Position numbers and translations under genes: made by a program. DNA of 64,000 nucleotides from Acidobacteria bacterium Mor1 (GTDB lineage Bacteria > Acidobacteriota > Polarisedimenticolia > Polarisedimenticolales > Polarisedimenticolaceae): the NCBI GenBank assembly GCA_001664505.1, contig CP011806.1:1765528-1829527 (forward strand), in the 5' to 3' direction. Below the pieces are notes generated by a model that was given only the letters and a program-made list of their open reading frames with translations, did not search any database and had not been told where the DNA came from. How positions within the stretch are numbered: position 1 is the stretch's first letter; each line of letters starts with the position of its first letter. Of this stretch, positions 17,109 through 26,003 are shown piece by piece.

Positions 17109-17752
17109 CCACGCCGGTGACTTTCGTCCTGTCCACATGTCTCCTGATCGCCGGATCGAGCGCCGCGCTCGCCGAGGAGCCGGCCGCACCCACCGAGCCT
17201 CCGGTCTATGAGGATCTCCGCCAACGGCTGGCCGGTGGGGACCTGTCCGTCGACCTGGTCGAGCTGCGCTTCGCCTACGCCAGAGAGACCGACGAGTCGG
17301 GGCACTTCGTCGACCGGGACCCGGTCGGGGCGATATTCGAGTTGCTGGACCAGAGCGAGTGGGCGAAAGCGCTCGAGGCTGCGAAAGCCGCGCTGGCGAA
17401 GCGATACATCGATCCGGAGGCTCATCTGGGCGCAGCGGTCGCCTACGGGCAACTCGGTCGAGAGGAGGAGTCCGACTTCCATGCCCGCGTTTCCCGTGGG
17501 CTGATCCAATCAATCTGTCATGAGACCGACGGCCTCGATCCTGAGCGCCCCTGTGCCGTTGTCGTCATGTACGAGGAGCAATCCTACATGCGGGCCCACG
17601 GAATCCGTTCCCACACCCAGGGGCTCGTCACCTGCGGCGGGGGCGTACCCTGCGACCGGATTGAGGGAACGACCGAGTCGGGTGACGAGGTGGTTCTCTA
17701 TTTCGACATCTCGGTGCCGATGGCCAAGCTGTCCGGAGCCCTGAAGCGCTGA
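17105..17752 (+). CDS. Secreted DUF4919-like protein
   Basis: A 215-residue protein with a signal peptide ending near SSAALAEE. The remainder resembles DUF4919: an early FAYARETDESGHF segment, a helical TPR-like middle (EWAKALEAAKAALAKRYIDPEAH), then the family-typical end with VVMYEEQSYMRAHGIR, a Cys-containing turn (LVTCGGGVPCDRIEG) and VVLYFDISVPM. It overlaps the preceding gene by four bases, suggesting joint export or a shared envelope function. No enzymatic role can be assigned. Confidence 0.72.
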   Translation: MTTPVTFVLSTCLLIAGSSAALAEEPAAPTEPPVYEDLRQRLAGGDLSVDLVELRFAYARETDESGHFVDRDPVGAIFELLDQSEWAKALEAAKAALAKRYIDPEAHLGAAVAYGQLGREEESDFHARVSRGLIQSICHETDGLDPERPCAVVVMYEEQSYMRAHGIRSHTQGLVTCGGGVPCDRIEGTTESGDEVVLYFDISVPMAKLSGALKR

Positions 17753-17802
17753 CGGTCGCCTGGCTCAGAGCGTTTTCTCGAGCGTGTTACACTCCGACCA
17801 AT

Positions 17803-17826
17803 CGGGCGGGGCACGCTTCCCGCCCG
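17803..17826. terminator. Perfect 8-bp hairpin between 17752 and 17848
   Basis: CGGGCGGG (17803-17810) pairs with CCCGCCCG (17819-17826) around an eight-base loop. It lies 50 bp after the DUF4919 stop but also downstream of a TACACT -10-like hexamer (17788-17793) for the next gene, so it could be a terminator or a leader hairpin. Confidence 0.4.
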
Positions 17827-17847
17827 GAAGAATCGGGAGACTCACTC

Positions 17848-18261
17848 ATGCGTCGCTGGATCATCCTGCTACTCGTGCTCGTCTTCGCCATCAACTCGGC
17901 TCCGGCCAAGAAGAAGAAAAAGAAGGATCGCGAAAACGCGAAGCCCATCGCCTGGGGAACGATGGCCCAGAACGAAGGGTGCGTGATCTTCGAGGAGTCG
18001 CGCAAGACCAAGGGCAAGTTCTGGGTGATCGCGGTGACCACCAAGACCACCGGCAGGCTCAAGGTCATCGAGACCCAGAACTACACCCTCGAACAGACCG
18101 AGTGGGAGGCGACCCAGGAAAGCCTGGACGCCCTGTACCAGCTTGCGGTCGAGCACCGGCTCAAGCTCGTCAAGATCCCCAAGAAGTACACGCCGGAGCA
18201 ACTGGAAGCGGCCCGCAAGATGTGTACTGAGCCCACCATCCCCGGGACGAGCAAGGACTAG
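17848..18261 (+). CDS. Small secreted protein with Lys-rich leader end
   Basis: A 137-residue protein with a signal peptide (RRWIILLLVLVFAINSAPA) followed at once by a run of seven lysines in eight residues. GGGAGA eight bases before ATG 17848 supports the start. The mature part has two strands (CVIFEESRKTKGKFWVIAV, RLKVIETQNYTL) and a helical end with a second Cys. I do not recognise a family. The two cysteines could form a disulfide. Confidence 0.65.
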   Translation: MRRWIILLLVLVFAINSAPAKKKKKKDRENAKPIAWGTMAQNEGCVIFEESRKTKGKFWVIAVTTKTTGRLKVIETQNYTLEQTEWEATQESLDALYQLAVEHRLKLVKIPKKYTPEQLEAARKMCTEPTIPGTSKD

Positions 18262-18368
18262 GCGTAGCCCGATCATCTCCGAACCCGGCCGGAGCGGTAT
18301 GCGGTCGCCGTGGGTAGGCTCCTGGCGTGGGCTCTGAGCCGACCACCGACCAGGAGGCGGGATTTCTG

Positions 18369-19136
18369 ATGCGCTTCAAGAACCTGATCCGGTGGATAGC
18401 CGTGGTCCTTCCGCTAGGGCTATCCCACGCCGGAGCCCTGAGCGTGGATGTGTGGCACGAGACGGCCATCGCCCCCCAGGAAGTCGTGGTTACCGCGTTC
18501 GACGAACAACTCACCGCGCTGGCCGAGTTCCGTGACCGGATGGATGAGACCGGGGCGGTAAGCCTGGTCATCGAGGCCCTACCCAGCGACACTCAGCTGA
18601 TTACCGCCCATTGTCCGAACACTGTAGGAGTCATGTCGTCCGTGGCCTGGCCGCGCCGACGGGATCGGAGCCGTCTAGAGATAAGACTCTTCGATACCTG
18701 CCGGCTCGAGGACTGCGACGCGATGGGCGAGCATGGCGCGCTCTGGTTCGAGCGCTGGCGGAGCCAGCGGGACCGGGCTCTGCTTCGCCTTGCTGCGCGT
18801 GCGTCGCGCACGGACAAGGGCATGCCCAAGGATTGGCCCCTGCGCGTGCGCGATCCGCGCCCGAGAAAGCAGAAGCGGCCCACCTACCCCTTCACCGCTT
18901 CGGTGAAGGAGGTCGAAGGCAACGTGACGCTGCGGGCCACCGTCCGTAGGGATGGCTCGGTTTCCGACATCGAGGTGCTCGACTGCGACACACCGGGCTA
19001 CGGGTTCGAGGACGCCGCCGTCGAGACGGTTCAGCGCTGGACGTACAAACCGGCCAGATTCCTCGGCGAACAGGTCGAAATGATGCTCACCGTGAAGGTC
19101 CACTTCGAGGTCGAACGTTCCACGGCTTTTCCGTAG
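18369..19136 (+). CDS. Exported TonB-C-domain protein
   Basis: ATG 18369 is chosen over a GTG at 18327 because AGGAGG lies 11 nt before it and because the product then begins with a signal peptide (RFKNLIRWIAVVLPLGLSHAGA). The 255-residue product ends with a TonB C-terminal-like domain: VEGNVTLRATVRRDGSVSD, then VETVQRWTYKPARFLG and MMLTVKVHFEVE. The N-terminal part of the mature protein is not recognised and contains three Cys. Classical TonB proteins have a membrane anchor and Pro-rich linker; these are absent, so it is more likely a periplasmic protein of the 'energy transducer' annotation group than a true TonB. Confidence 0.78.
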   Translation: MRFKNLIRWIAVVLPLGLSHAGALSVDVWHETAIAPQEVVVTAFDEQLTALAEFRDRMDETGAVSLVIEALPSDTQLITAHCPNTVGVMSSVAWPRRRDRSRLEIRLFDTCRLEDCDAMGEHGALWFERWRSQRDRALLRLAARASRTDKGMPKDWPLRVRDPRPRKQKRPTYPFTASVKEVEGNVTLRATVRRDGSVSDIEVLDCDTPGYGFEDAAVETVQRWTYKPARFLGEQVEMMLTVKVHFEVERSTAFP

Positions 19137-19270
19137 GTGGTGCAAACTCTCGACGACTACTCGAACCAGCCGCCGCGGGCCTCGACACAAACAACGAAGG
19201 GCCACGTCCCGGAACGGCACGGTGTTGGTCGAGGCCATCGAGGACCCGGCCCCCAAGTAGCCACATTTGC

Positions 19271-19276
19271 TACCCT
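19271..19276 (+). promoter_or_regulatory. Putative -10 element (TACCCT) of the permease gene
   Basis: GCTACCCT ends 9 nt before ATG 19286 and there is no Shine-Dalgarno sequence, the same arrangement as at 10038 and 13051. No -35 is apparent. Confidence 0.3.
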
Positions 19277-19285
19277 GCCCGGACG

Positions 19286-21058
19286 ATGAGCCAGATTCTC
19301 GTGTTCGCCGTGCTGGCTGTGGCGCTGATCCTCTTCATCTGGGGGCGCTGGCGCTACGATCTGGTCGCCTTACTGGCGCTGCTGGCGCTGGCAATCCCCG
19401 GCATCGTCCCCGCGAACCAGGTGTTCTCGGGCTTCGGCCACCCGGCGGTGATCACCGTCGCGGCGGTATTGATCGTGAGCCGTGGTCTCACCCGCTCCGG
19501 CGTGGTCGAGTTGATCTCCAAGCTCCTGGATGCCGCCGGTGATCGGCCGGTGCTGCAGTTGACGGCGTTGTGTATCGTCTGCGCCGTCTGCTCGGCGTTC
19601 ATGAACAATGTCGGCGCGCTGGCGCTCCTGATGCCGGTGGCGCTACAGATGGCGCGACGCAGCGGAACTTCGCCGTCGCTGCTGTTGATGCCGCTGGCTT
19701 TCTCGTCGCTGCTCGGCGGCATGACAACGCTGATCGGCACGCCGCCGAACATCATCATCGGCAGCTACCGCGCCGAGGTCGCCGACGAGCCATTCGGCCT
19801 CTTCGACTTCGGCTATGTCGGCCTGGGCGTAATGTTGGCCGGAATGGCGTTCATCATCCTGGGCGGTTGGCGGCTGATTCCGTTGCGCAAGAAGCAGGCA
19901 TCCACCGACGAGCTTTTCGAGCTGCGCGACTACACCACCGAGCTCAGCGTTCCGCCGGAGTCCCGGCTGGACGGCGCCCGCCTCAAAGAGCTCGGCACGC
20001 TGACCGATGTGGACGTGGTAGTCGCCACGGTGTTGCGTGGCGACGAGAAGTTCTACGCGCCCAGCGGCAACTTCCAACTCCGCGGAGGCGACTCGCTGAT
20101 CGTCGAGATCGATCCCGAGAGCCTCGGTGCTCTGCTCAAGGCGACCGGGCTCGCCGCCGAGAGCCAGCGGGACGCGGCGCGCGAACAGATCGAGGGAGAA
20201 GAGACGGCCCTGTTCGAAGCCGTCATCAGCCCGGGCAGCCGATTGGTCGGTCGTAGTCCGACACAGCTCGAGCTGCGCGCGCACTACGGGCTGAACCTGG
20301 TGGCGTTATCGCGACACGGCTCTCGGATTGTCAAACGCTTGCGGGACATGACCTTCCGACCCGGGGACGTGATGCTGCTGCAGAGCGCCGACCCGGACTA
20401 TCGGGACACCCTGGGCCGACTGGGCGCGTTACCGCTCGCCCCCCGCGAACTCAGCCTCAGCGGAGCGTCCCGTCACATCGCCATCGCCGCCACGATCTTC
20501 GCGGCCACGGTTGTGGCGCTGATCTTCGGCTGGCTGCCTGCGCAGACCGCCTTCACGGCCGCGGCGGTTGCCATGGTGCTGACCGGGGTCGTCACCCTGC
20601 GCGACGCCTACCGCAACATCGAGTGGCCGGTGATCGTACTGCTCGGCGCGATGCTCCCGGTCGGCTCGGCTCTGGAATCGAGCGGCGGCGCCGCATGGAT
20701 CGCCGAGCGGCTGGCGAGCGTCGCGGTAAACATGCCGCTACCCCTGACGCTGATGTTCCTCCTGGTCGTGACGATGTTTCTTTCCGACGTGATGAACAAT
20801 GCCGCCACCGCGGTGATCATGGCGCCGATCTCCGTGAGCGTCGCAACGACGTTGGGGGTGGGTAGCGACCCGTTCCTGATGGCGGTCGCCGTGGGAGCAT
20901 CCTGCGCTTTTCTGACGCCGATCGGGCACCAGTCCAATACGCTGGTGATGGGGCCGGGCGGCTATCGCTTCGGTGACTACTGGCGGCTCGGCCTGCCGCT
21001 GGAGCTGGTGATCGTGGTGATCAGCGTCCCCCTGCTGCTGTGGGCCTGGTCCGGTTGA
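19286..21058 (+). CDS. SLC13/DASS-family permease with two TrkA-C domains
   Basis: A 590-residue inner-membrane transporter. The first transmembrane block (about residues 1-195) contains the family loop FSSLLGGMTTLIGTPPNIIIG. The middle (about 205-385) is cytoplasmic with two RCK/TrkA-C repeats (RLDGARLKELG ... GGDSLIVEID and GSRLVGRSPTQLEL ... GDVMLLQSA). The second membrane block carries the matching loop CAFLTPIGHQSNTLVMGPGG. Members use sodium to take up dicarboxylates, sulfate or similar anions; the central regulatory insert is common in the sulfate/unknown-anion branch. The substrate is not predictable from sequence here. The gene stands alone. Confidence 0.92.
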   Translation: MSQILVFAVLAVALILFIWGRWRYDLVALLALLALAIPGIVPANQVFSGFGHPAVITVAAVLIVSRGLTRSGVVELISKLLDAAGDRPVLQLTALCIVCAVCSAFMNNVGALALLMPVALQMARRSGTSPSLLLMPLAFSSLLGGMTTLIGTPPNIIIGSYRAEVADEPFGLFDFGYVGLGVMLAGMAFIILGGWRLIPLRKKQASTDELFELRDYTTELSVPPESRLDGARLKELGTLTDVDVVVATVLRGDEKFYAPSGNFQLRGGDSLIVEIDPESLGALLKATGLAAESQRDAAREQIEGEETALFEAVISPGSRLVGRSPTQLELRAHYGLNLVALSRHGSRIVKRLRDMTFRPGDVMLLQSADPDYRDTLGRLGALPLAPRELSLSGASRHIAIAATIFAATVVALIFGWLPAQTAFTAAAVAMVLTGVVTLRDAYRNIEWPVIVLLGAMLPVGSALESSGGAAWIAERLASVAVNMPLPLTLMFLLVVTMFLSDVMNNAATAVIMAPISVSVATTLGVGSDPFLMAVAVGASCAFLTPIGHQSNTLVMGPGGYRFGDYWRLGLPLELVIVVISVPLLLWAWSG

Positions 21059-21184
21059 ACCACCGAACCAACGGCGGATCGTTCTCGGTTCCGAAAGCGC
21101 AGCCGCGAGAATTCCCCTGCGAGTGAAATCATCGGAACTGTCGCTTCGTCTCCAATACGTCGAATAACGACATGGAGGGGCTCC

Positions 21185-21637
21185 ATGGACAATCCGGGAG
21201 CAGGCCGAATCTGGCGACCTGCTGCGGCCATCATCCTGTTCATCACCGCTGCCGCCCTCGGCGTAGGGGCGATTTTCTTCGGGCCGGACCTGTTCGAACA
21301 GGCCGCGGGCTCGGTTTCGGTACTGGAAGAACGGCCGGAGATCACGACGCAGCTGGCCTTGCACCTCGGCGGCGAGTTCACTGTTGCCGACCGTGTTTCC
21401 TACGGGGAGCGCTCTCTCTCGGTGGGGATCAGGAAACCGGAAGGCGACGTCCAGGACCCGGATGACAGCCGGCAGGTCGCCCAACGAGCCGCGAAGATCG
21501 CCTTCGATGCTCACCCCCAAGCGGCGGAACTCACCCACGTCTCGGTCCAGTTCCTGACGACGTCCCGGCTCGGGCCCATCCGCTGGGAGGAGAACTCGGA
21601 TCCGTACCGGTTCACCCCCGAGGAACTGACGGACTGA
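21185..21637 (+). CDS. Single-pass membrane protein of unknown function
   Basis: A 150-residue protein, ATG 21185 preceded by GGAGGGGC. A transmembrane helix spans about residues 12-33 (AAAIILFITAAALGVGAIFF). The remaining soluble part has a beta-alpha character (LALHLGGEFTVADRVSYGERSLSVGIR, then a helix QVAQRAAKIAFDAHP, then VSVQFLTTSRLGPIRW). I do not recognise a family. It sits between the permease and the amidohydrolase on the same strand. Confidence 0.7.
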   Translation: MDNPGAGRIWRPAAAIILFITAAALGVGAIFFGPDLFEQAAGSVSVLEERPEITTQLALHLGGEFTVADRVSYGERSLSVGIRKPEGDVQDPDDSRQVAQRAAKIAFDAHPQAAELTHVSVQFLTTSRLGPIRWEENSDPYRFTPEELTD

Positions 21638-21733
21638 GATCCACCCCGCGGGAGTGCGTGACGCGCTTGCAACCATGTGGCCGTGATAGTGTCCCGAAGC
21701 CAGGCGACATACAGCCCGGTTGAGGGAGAGCAC

Positions 21734-22927
21734 ATGGATCTCGGCACACTCATCCGCGAAGCTCGTACTTTCGAAGACTGGATCGTCGAGCTTCGCCGCA
21801 CGATTCATCGCAAGCCGGAATTGATGTACGAGGAGGTCGAGACCAGCGCGCTGGTGCAGAAGACCCTGCGCGAGCTCGGGATCCCGTTCGAAGCCGGTAT
21901 CGCCGAAACCGGGGTGCTGGCCACCCTCGGCGACTCCGACGGCCCCTGTGTCGCCCTGCGCGCCGACATGGACGCGCTACCGATCCACGAAGAGGCGGAT
22001 GTCGACTTCAGGAGTGAGGTTCCGGGCAAGATGCACGCCTGCGGGCACGACTGCCATACTGCGATGCTCCTGGGGGCGGCCCGGCTGCTGAAGTCTCGGG
22101 AAAGCGAGATTCGCGGAACGGTCAAGCTCGTCTTTCAACCTGCCGAAGAGGGGGGCGCCGGCGGAAAAAGGATGCGCGAACACGGGATCCTTCGCGCCCC
22201 CGAGGTCCAGCGCATCTTCGGGCTCCATGTCTGGCCGCTGGCGGACAGTGGCGAGATCGCGTCACGGGCCGGCACCTTCCTCGCCGCCGCTGCCAGTCTC
22301 GAGATCCGCATCCAGGGCAAGGGAGGCCACGCCGCCCTGCCCCACCTGACCATCGACCCTGTCGTGACCTCGGCGAGAATCATCTCGGAACTGCAGACCA
22401 TCGTATCCCGTGAGGCAGACCCCCTCACTCCCCTCGTGATCAGCATCACGACGGTGCACGGTGGCGACGCACACAACGTGATCCCAGAAGAGGTCAAACT
22501 GGGGGGAACCATCCGTACGCTCTCTTCGGAGCACATGACTGCGGTGCAATCACGCGTCAGGGAGGTCGCCGATAGAATCGCCGTGGCCAATCGCTGCCAG
22601 GCCGAGGTCCACTATCCGGGCGAGGACTACCCGCCGACAGCCAACGACGCCGAGTGCTGGCGCCTCGCCGGAGACATCTGGAAAGACGAGTTCGGCGGGC
22701 AGACGGTGCACACCTCACCGCCGATCATGGGGGGTGAGGACTTCGCCTTCTATACCGAGGAGGTTCCGGGGTGCTTCGTCGGCCTCGGAATCCACAACCC
22801 GGATGAAGGCTGCACCTTTTCCGTCCACCACCCGAAGTTCAAGGCGGACGAGTCGGTGCTGCCCCTGGGATCGGCGATGCACGTCGCCTACGCCTTCCGT
22901 TCTCTCGAGGAGTTGCGAGCGGGATAG
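21734..22927 (+). CDS. M20D-family amidohydrolase (N-acyl-amino-acid/hippurate hydrolase type)
   Basis: A 397-residue zinc peptidase-fold hydrolase starting at ATG 21734 (MDLGTLIREAR) behind GAGGGAGAG. A GTG 57 bp earlier is unlikely. Metal and catalytic motifs are all present: MHACGHDCHTAMLLGAA, PAEEGGAGGKRM, and the terminal GGEDFAFYTEEVPG. The dimerisation domain insertion lies in the middle (GKGGHAALPHLTIDPV). Such enzymes hydrolyse N-acylated amino acids or small amides in the cytoplasm; which one is not determined. It ends 23 bp before a strong hairpin. Confidence 0.93.
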   Translation: MDLGTLIREARTFEDWIVELRRTIHRKPELMYEEVETSALVQKTLRELGIPFEAGIAETGVLATLGDSDGPCVALRADMDALPIHEEADVDFRSEVPGKMHACGHDCHTAMLLGAARLLKSRESEIRGTVKLVFQPAEEGGAGGKRMREHGILRAPEVQRIFGLHVWPLADSGEIASRAGTFLAAAASLEIRIQGKGGHAALPHLTIDPVVTSARIISELQTIVSREADPLTPLVISITTVHGGDAHNVIPEEVKLGGTIRTLSSEHMTAVQSRVREVADRIAVANRCQAEVHYPGEDYPPTANDAECWRLAGDIWKDEFGGQTVHTSPPIMGGEDFAFYTEEVPGCFVGLGIHNPDEGCTFSVHHPKFKADESVLPLGSAMHVAYAFRSLEELRAG

Positions 22928-22950
22928 CGAACGGAGCGAGAAATGGGCGT

Positions 22951-22976
22951 GGCCGGCCGGGCTCCCCCGGCCGGCC
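22951..22976. terminator. Bidirectional 11-bp hairpin terminator
   Basis: GGCCGGCCGGG (22951-22961) pairs perfectly with CCCGGCCGGCC (22966-22976) around CTCC. It lies between the convergent stops at 22927 and 22983 and probably serves both genes. Confidence 0.7.
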
Positions 22977-22982
22977 CGCTAC

Positions 22983-23441
22983 CTATCGATTCCGGTCGCT
23001 ATCGCTCGGGGTCGCTGGTTGCCCGTCCCGGGAGCAGACTTCCGGCTTGGGAGCCTCCGGCGTCTCGCCCGCAGGTGCCTCTCCGTCCAGATCCTGGTTC
23101 GTCGGGGGAAACGTCAATAAGCACCGAAACTGCCGAGACGTGCTCGGACCTGCCCATGGTGAATGCGCCATGCAGTAGCCGCAGGTGTCTTTCCCGGGTA
23201 CACCATCGCAGCTCGTGAATAGCGTCCAACCCGAGGGTTTCAGGCACTTACATTCTCCGGCCCCGGCCGCGCTCGCGCCGCAGGCCGCCGACACGGCAGG
23301 CGTTTCCGGGCCCTGTTCCAAGGACTCCGCCTGCTGCGCGCCGACTGACGAAGGCGCATCCTCAGCGATCTCCTCCGCCGCGACTCCGAATGCAGAAATC
23401 ACGACCAGAAGCACGAAGACTGGACAAATTGATCGTTTCAT
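22983..23441 (-). CDS. Small secreted Cys-rich protein
   Basis: ATG 23441 is supported by AGGAGG just upstream; the open frame extends further back but without a signal. The 152-residue product has a signal peptide (KRSICPVFVLLVVISAFGVAA), an Ala/Glu/Ser-rich spacer and a Cys-rich segment (ECKCLKPSGW, TSCDGVPGKDTCGYCMAH), then a Pro-rich acidic end. The cysteines suggest disulfides outside the cytoplasm. No family recognised. It faces the next small secreted protein across a divergent 209-bp gap. Confidence 0.65.
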   Translation of the reverse strand: MKRSICPVFVLLVVISAFGVAAEEIAEDAPSSVGAQQAESLEQGPETPAVSAACGASAAGAGECKCLKPSGWTLFTSCDGVPGKDTCGYCMAHSPWAGPSTSRQFRCLLTFPPTNQDLDGEAPAGETPEAPKPEVCSRDGQPATPSDSDRNR

Positions 23442-23650
23442 ACCGCTACCTCCTGTTGGACTGTAGATAGCCGCAAGGAGTCCGCTGGATCTCAACTTGC
23501 CCAGTCTTTCTTCGTTTTCTCCGAATCCCTCGAAGCGCGGCCGATCCGCTCCGACAATCCCGGAAGAGAGAACGCGGGAAAATCGAATCCCGTTGACAAG
23601 CATCGATGCGTCGGTGTAACTACAGATCAGAGGGGCGGGAGGACCATGTC

Positions 23651-23893
23651 ATGCGGAAATTCGGTTCCCCGGCGCTATGGCTTTCGATAGCCATCGGACT
23701 GCTCGCGCTATCTCCCGGTGTTGCGGACGAAGTGGGCGACCCGTTCCCCTGCGAAACGGTTTGCGTCCCGATCCCGACGTTCCCGTTCATCCTGTGTGCC
23801 CCTAGCTGCGGGGATCCCGGCGCGCCGGGGCCCGGGCTAGCCGATAACGGCGCCTGCGAAGTCGCGAGCTTCGAACCACTCTCCATCGATTGA
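23651..23893 (+). CDS. Very small secreted Cys/Pro-rich protein
   Basis: An 80-residue product from ATG 23651 with GGAGG upstream. A signal peptide (LWLSIAIGLLALSPGVA) is followed by a short mature part with five Cys (PCETVCVPIPTFPF, LCAPSCGDPG). Gene status rests on the ribosome site, signal peptide and the perfect terminator just after it. Its TGA stop is followed by that terminator, so I do not read it as a recoded UGA. Function unknown. Confidence 0.55.
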   Translation: MRKFGSPALWLSIAIGLLALSPGVADEVGDPFPCETVCVPIPTFPFILCAPSCGDPGAPGPGLADNGACEVASFEPLSID

Positions 23894-23908
23894 CCGGTCT
23901 CTTCCGGG

Positions 23909-23939
23909 GCTTCCCCGCCCTCAATCCGGGCGGGGAAGC
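23909..23939. terminator. 12-bp perfect hairpin terminator
   Basis: GCTTCCCCGCCC (23909-23920) pairs perfectly with GGGCGGGGAAGC (23928-23939) around a seven-base loop. It starts 16 nt after the stop at 23893 and is 69 bp from the end of the convergent gene at 24008. Confidence 0.75.
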
Positions 23940-24007
23940 GTTGAACCAGTCATCGAACCTCCCCTCCGAGCCGGTAAGCCGCAACGGCGACTCGCCGGAC
24001 GCGCACG

Positions 24008-24553
24008 TCAGCGCCGGAGTCGCAGGTCGTGAGTGCCTTCCAGGTAGGTGCCGCCGCGGACCTTCCGCTCCACCAGCTTCGGCGTGAGCTCGGGGCGGTC
24101 GATTTCGGGATAGCGCTCGTTGGTGAAGCGCATCTCGGTGGTCAGCGACCGGTAGCCGTCCGCTTTCACGATGATGTGGATGTGCGGCGGGGGTCCGTAG
24201 CTGGACGGGCGAATGGTCTCGAACTCGTAGCGGCCCTGCTCGTCGGTGAGGATACGCCCGCGATACTCGAAGCCATCCATGTCGTAGTCGCCATGGATGT
24301 CGGAGTGGAACGCCTCGATGACCGCACCGGAGACCCCCTTTCCGGTGTCCGCGTCAAGGACGCGGCCGCTCATGACCAGCGTGACCCCCTCGGCGAAGGG
24401 CGGGCTGAGCTTCGCACGGAATGGGGCACCTCCCTTGTGGTTCGGACCGGTGCCGGTCTCGGGTGTGGCCTGCCCGAAGGCCGGCGCGACCAGGGCGGCC
24501 AACGCCAGGAGCAATGCGCACAGGAGAAAAGGCTGCTTGGATAGACGTTGCAT
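24008..24553 (-). CDS. Exported intradiol-dioxygenase-fold protein
   Basis: A 181-residue protein with a signal peptide (LLCALLLALAALVAPAFG), ATG 24553 behind AGGAGG. The mature part has the intradiol ring-cleavage dioxygenase beta-sandwich: MSGRVLDADTGKGVSGAVIEAFHSD, DGFEYRGRILTDEQGRYEFET and PPPHIHIIVKADGYRSLTTEMRF. The HIHI and family tyrosines that bind Fe(III) in protocatechuate dioxygenase are partly present (YDMDG, Y of FEYRG, HIH). It is short, and exported members of this group are not proven dioxygenases. It lies 98 bp downstream of a metallo-hydrolase gene on the same strand and may be cotranscribed. Confidence 0.82.
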   Translation of the reverse strand: MQRLSKQPFLLCALLLALAALVAPAFGQATPETGTGPNHKGGAPFRAKLSPPFAEGVTLVMSGRVLDADTGKGVSGAVIEAFHSDIHGDYDMDGFEYRGRILTDEQGRYEFETIRPSSYGPPPHIHIIVKADGYRSLTTEMRFTNERYPEIDRPELTPKLVERKVRGGTYLEGTHDLRLRR

Positions 24554-24632
24554 GAGCGGGCCTCCTGACTCGATTCTACGAGTGCCCGCCGGGAGCCCGC
24601 GAAAGCTTTACCCTTTTTTACGAACGAGAAAC

Positions 24633-24649
24633 TCCGGCACGTGCCCGGA
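24633..24649. terminator. Palindromic hairpin after the metallo-hydrolase gene
   Basis: On the minus strand TCCGG and CCGGA flank GCACGTGC, giving a compact palindrome 3 nt after the stop at 24652, followed by a pyrimidine-rich stretch. It could attenuate between the two minus-strand genes. The call is weak. Confidence 0.3.
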
Positions 24650-24651
24650 CA

Positions 24652-25641
24652 TCAACCGCCCGGCTGAGTATCGCCATCGAGCGCCGAGTACCAGGCCCTG
24701 AAGATCGCCGGCATGACGGAGTCGGCGAAAACGAACCAGTCCTCGAACTTGCCGCTGAGCCGGTAGGCCTTGGCTGCGGCCTCCCAGGAATCCCCGCGCC
24801 CGTGGGCGCGTCGGGCGGCGTCCTCCATGGTGTCGAGGAACTCCTGATACAGGCGAAACTCCTTCAGTGACGCGGTCACACCGTGGCCGGGCACGTAGAT
24901 CGTGTCGCTTTCGCGGGCCAGCGACGCGACCGCCTGCTTCAATGCCACAGGGTCGGCGTCGCGGTAGTTGGGGACGAGGCGGTTCCAGACCAGGTCTCCG
25001 GCGAACACGACATTGGGGTCGACGACCTCGATGGCGACGTCGCTGTCGGTGTGCCCCCTGGTCGCGCTCAGCTTGACAACCCGCCCACCTAGATCGAGAT
25101 CCGTGACCTCGTCGGCCAGCAGGGAGACCTCGGAGGTCAACGACTTGACCTCCCGCCGGTCCTCGCCCTCGGCAATCAGGTCGCGGGTCGTCTTGGTGAG
25201 CCACATCGTCGGCTTCTGCCCGCTCTCCAGGTAGCCGGAGCTGCCCGAAACGTGATCTCCGTGAAAATGCGTCACGACGAAATCGGTCGGCCAGCGCCCG
25301 GTCAACTTCTTCGCGCACTCGGCCAGCCAGGCTGCCCCGCGCGGCCGCTGAAAAGACTCGACGGCGAGCACGCGCCTCGAACCGGCGATGATCCCGCCGT
25401 TGCACACCGTCGTGTAGTCGGACTGCTCGAACGGGGTCGAGATGTGCGACCAGACACCCTCGGCGAGCTTCTCGATCCAGCCCCAGTCCTGGACGAACAT
25501 CCGCTCGCGCTCCGACGAGGCGAACGCACTACGGAACGTCGCCGGCCCGAGGCTGGCGAGGGCCAGCAGGTACCCGGCACAGGAAACGCTGGATTTGAGA
25601 AACCCGCGCCGAGAACAGCAGTCGGTAGAGCCCAAGTTCAT
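24652..25641 (-). CDS. Tat-exported metallo-beta-lactamase-fold hydrolase
   Basis: A 329-residue protein with a twin-arginine signal (SRRGFLKSSVSCAG). The metallo-beta-lactamase fold shows THFHGDHVSGS as the HxHxDH zinc motif, GHTDSD, the bridging region VVFAGDLVWNRLVP and the terminal GHG. The layout (an early VWSHISTPFEQSD, NGGIIAGSRRVLAVES) is that of the quinoprotein-associated relay branch of the family rather than true beta-lactamases. It starts at ATG 25641 behind GGGGAGG. The paired dioxygenase-fold gene downstream suggests an exported aromatic or metabolite-processing function, but the substrate is unknown. Confidence 0.88.
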   Translation of the reverse strand: MNLGSTDCCSRRGFLKSSVSCAGYLLALASLGPATFRSAFASSERERMFVQDWGWIEKLAEGVWSHISTPFEQSDYTTVCNGGIIAGSRRVLAVESFQRPRGAAWLAECAKKLTGRWPTDFVVTHFHGDHVSGSSGYLESGQKPTMWLTKTTRDLIAEGEDRREVKSLTSEVSLLADEVTDLDLGGRVVKLSATRGHTDSDVAIEVVDPNVVFAGDLVWNRLVPNYRDADPVALKQAVASLARESDTIYVPGHGVTASLKEFRLYQEFLDTMEDAARRAHGRGDSWEAAAKAYRLSGKFEDWFVFADSVMPAIFRAWYSALDGDTQPGG

Positions 25642-26003
25642 TGCAACAACCTCCCCTACAGGCGATGCCCGTCGCCGCCGCGTTCGGCGCCCCCCCGTAT
25701 TCTAGCGGCCTTGACCGGCTCGGCGGCGATGGGTGCATTTTCTTCCGATCATTGAGCCCCTGGTTTTGGCGACGATCCGTCGCAAACGGTCGGTAATACA
25801 GATACGTTCTCGTTCCACACCTTCGACAACACTCTCAAGTCTCTCACTTACTGCACCTTTCACAGTCAACATGTCTCTCGATTGTCACTCCCGGTCCTCA
25901 ACGGTCGCGTAGACTAATCTAGAACCCTTCACCGATCGCCGCTCAACCGACCGGTGCCTCTTCTCGATCGGGATCGCCCGACCACCCTTGTACGGAGGAA
26001 CTC
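25642..26003. other. 362-bp divergent intergenic region
   Basis: The stretch separates the metallo-hydrolase and the beta-helix gene and is visibly richer in A+T and in CT-tracts than its surroundings from about 25790 to 25940. TAGACT/TAATCT (about 25912-25920) could be -10 elements for the gene at 26004. I see no coding frame, RNA gene or long repeat in it. Confidence 0.5.

Noticed and set aside
19137-19285. Possible gene remnant ending in a coding-like NGTVLVEAIEDPAPK before a TAG at 19258
   Set aside because: The frame upstream of this short stretch is basic and unlike a protein, with no start or ribosome site. It may be a degraded gene end but cannot be supported.
23651-23939. TGA of the 80-residue secreted protein followed by a strong hairpin, like a third SECIS
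   Set aside because: Sequence after this TGA is short, not protein-like and closes at another TGA after the hairpin. The 12-bp stem with seven-base loop fits a terminator, and the loop TCAATCC lacks G in its first positions.
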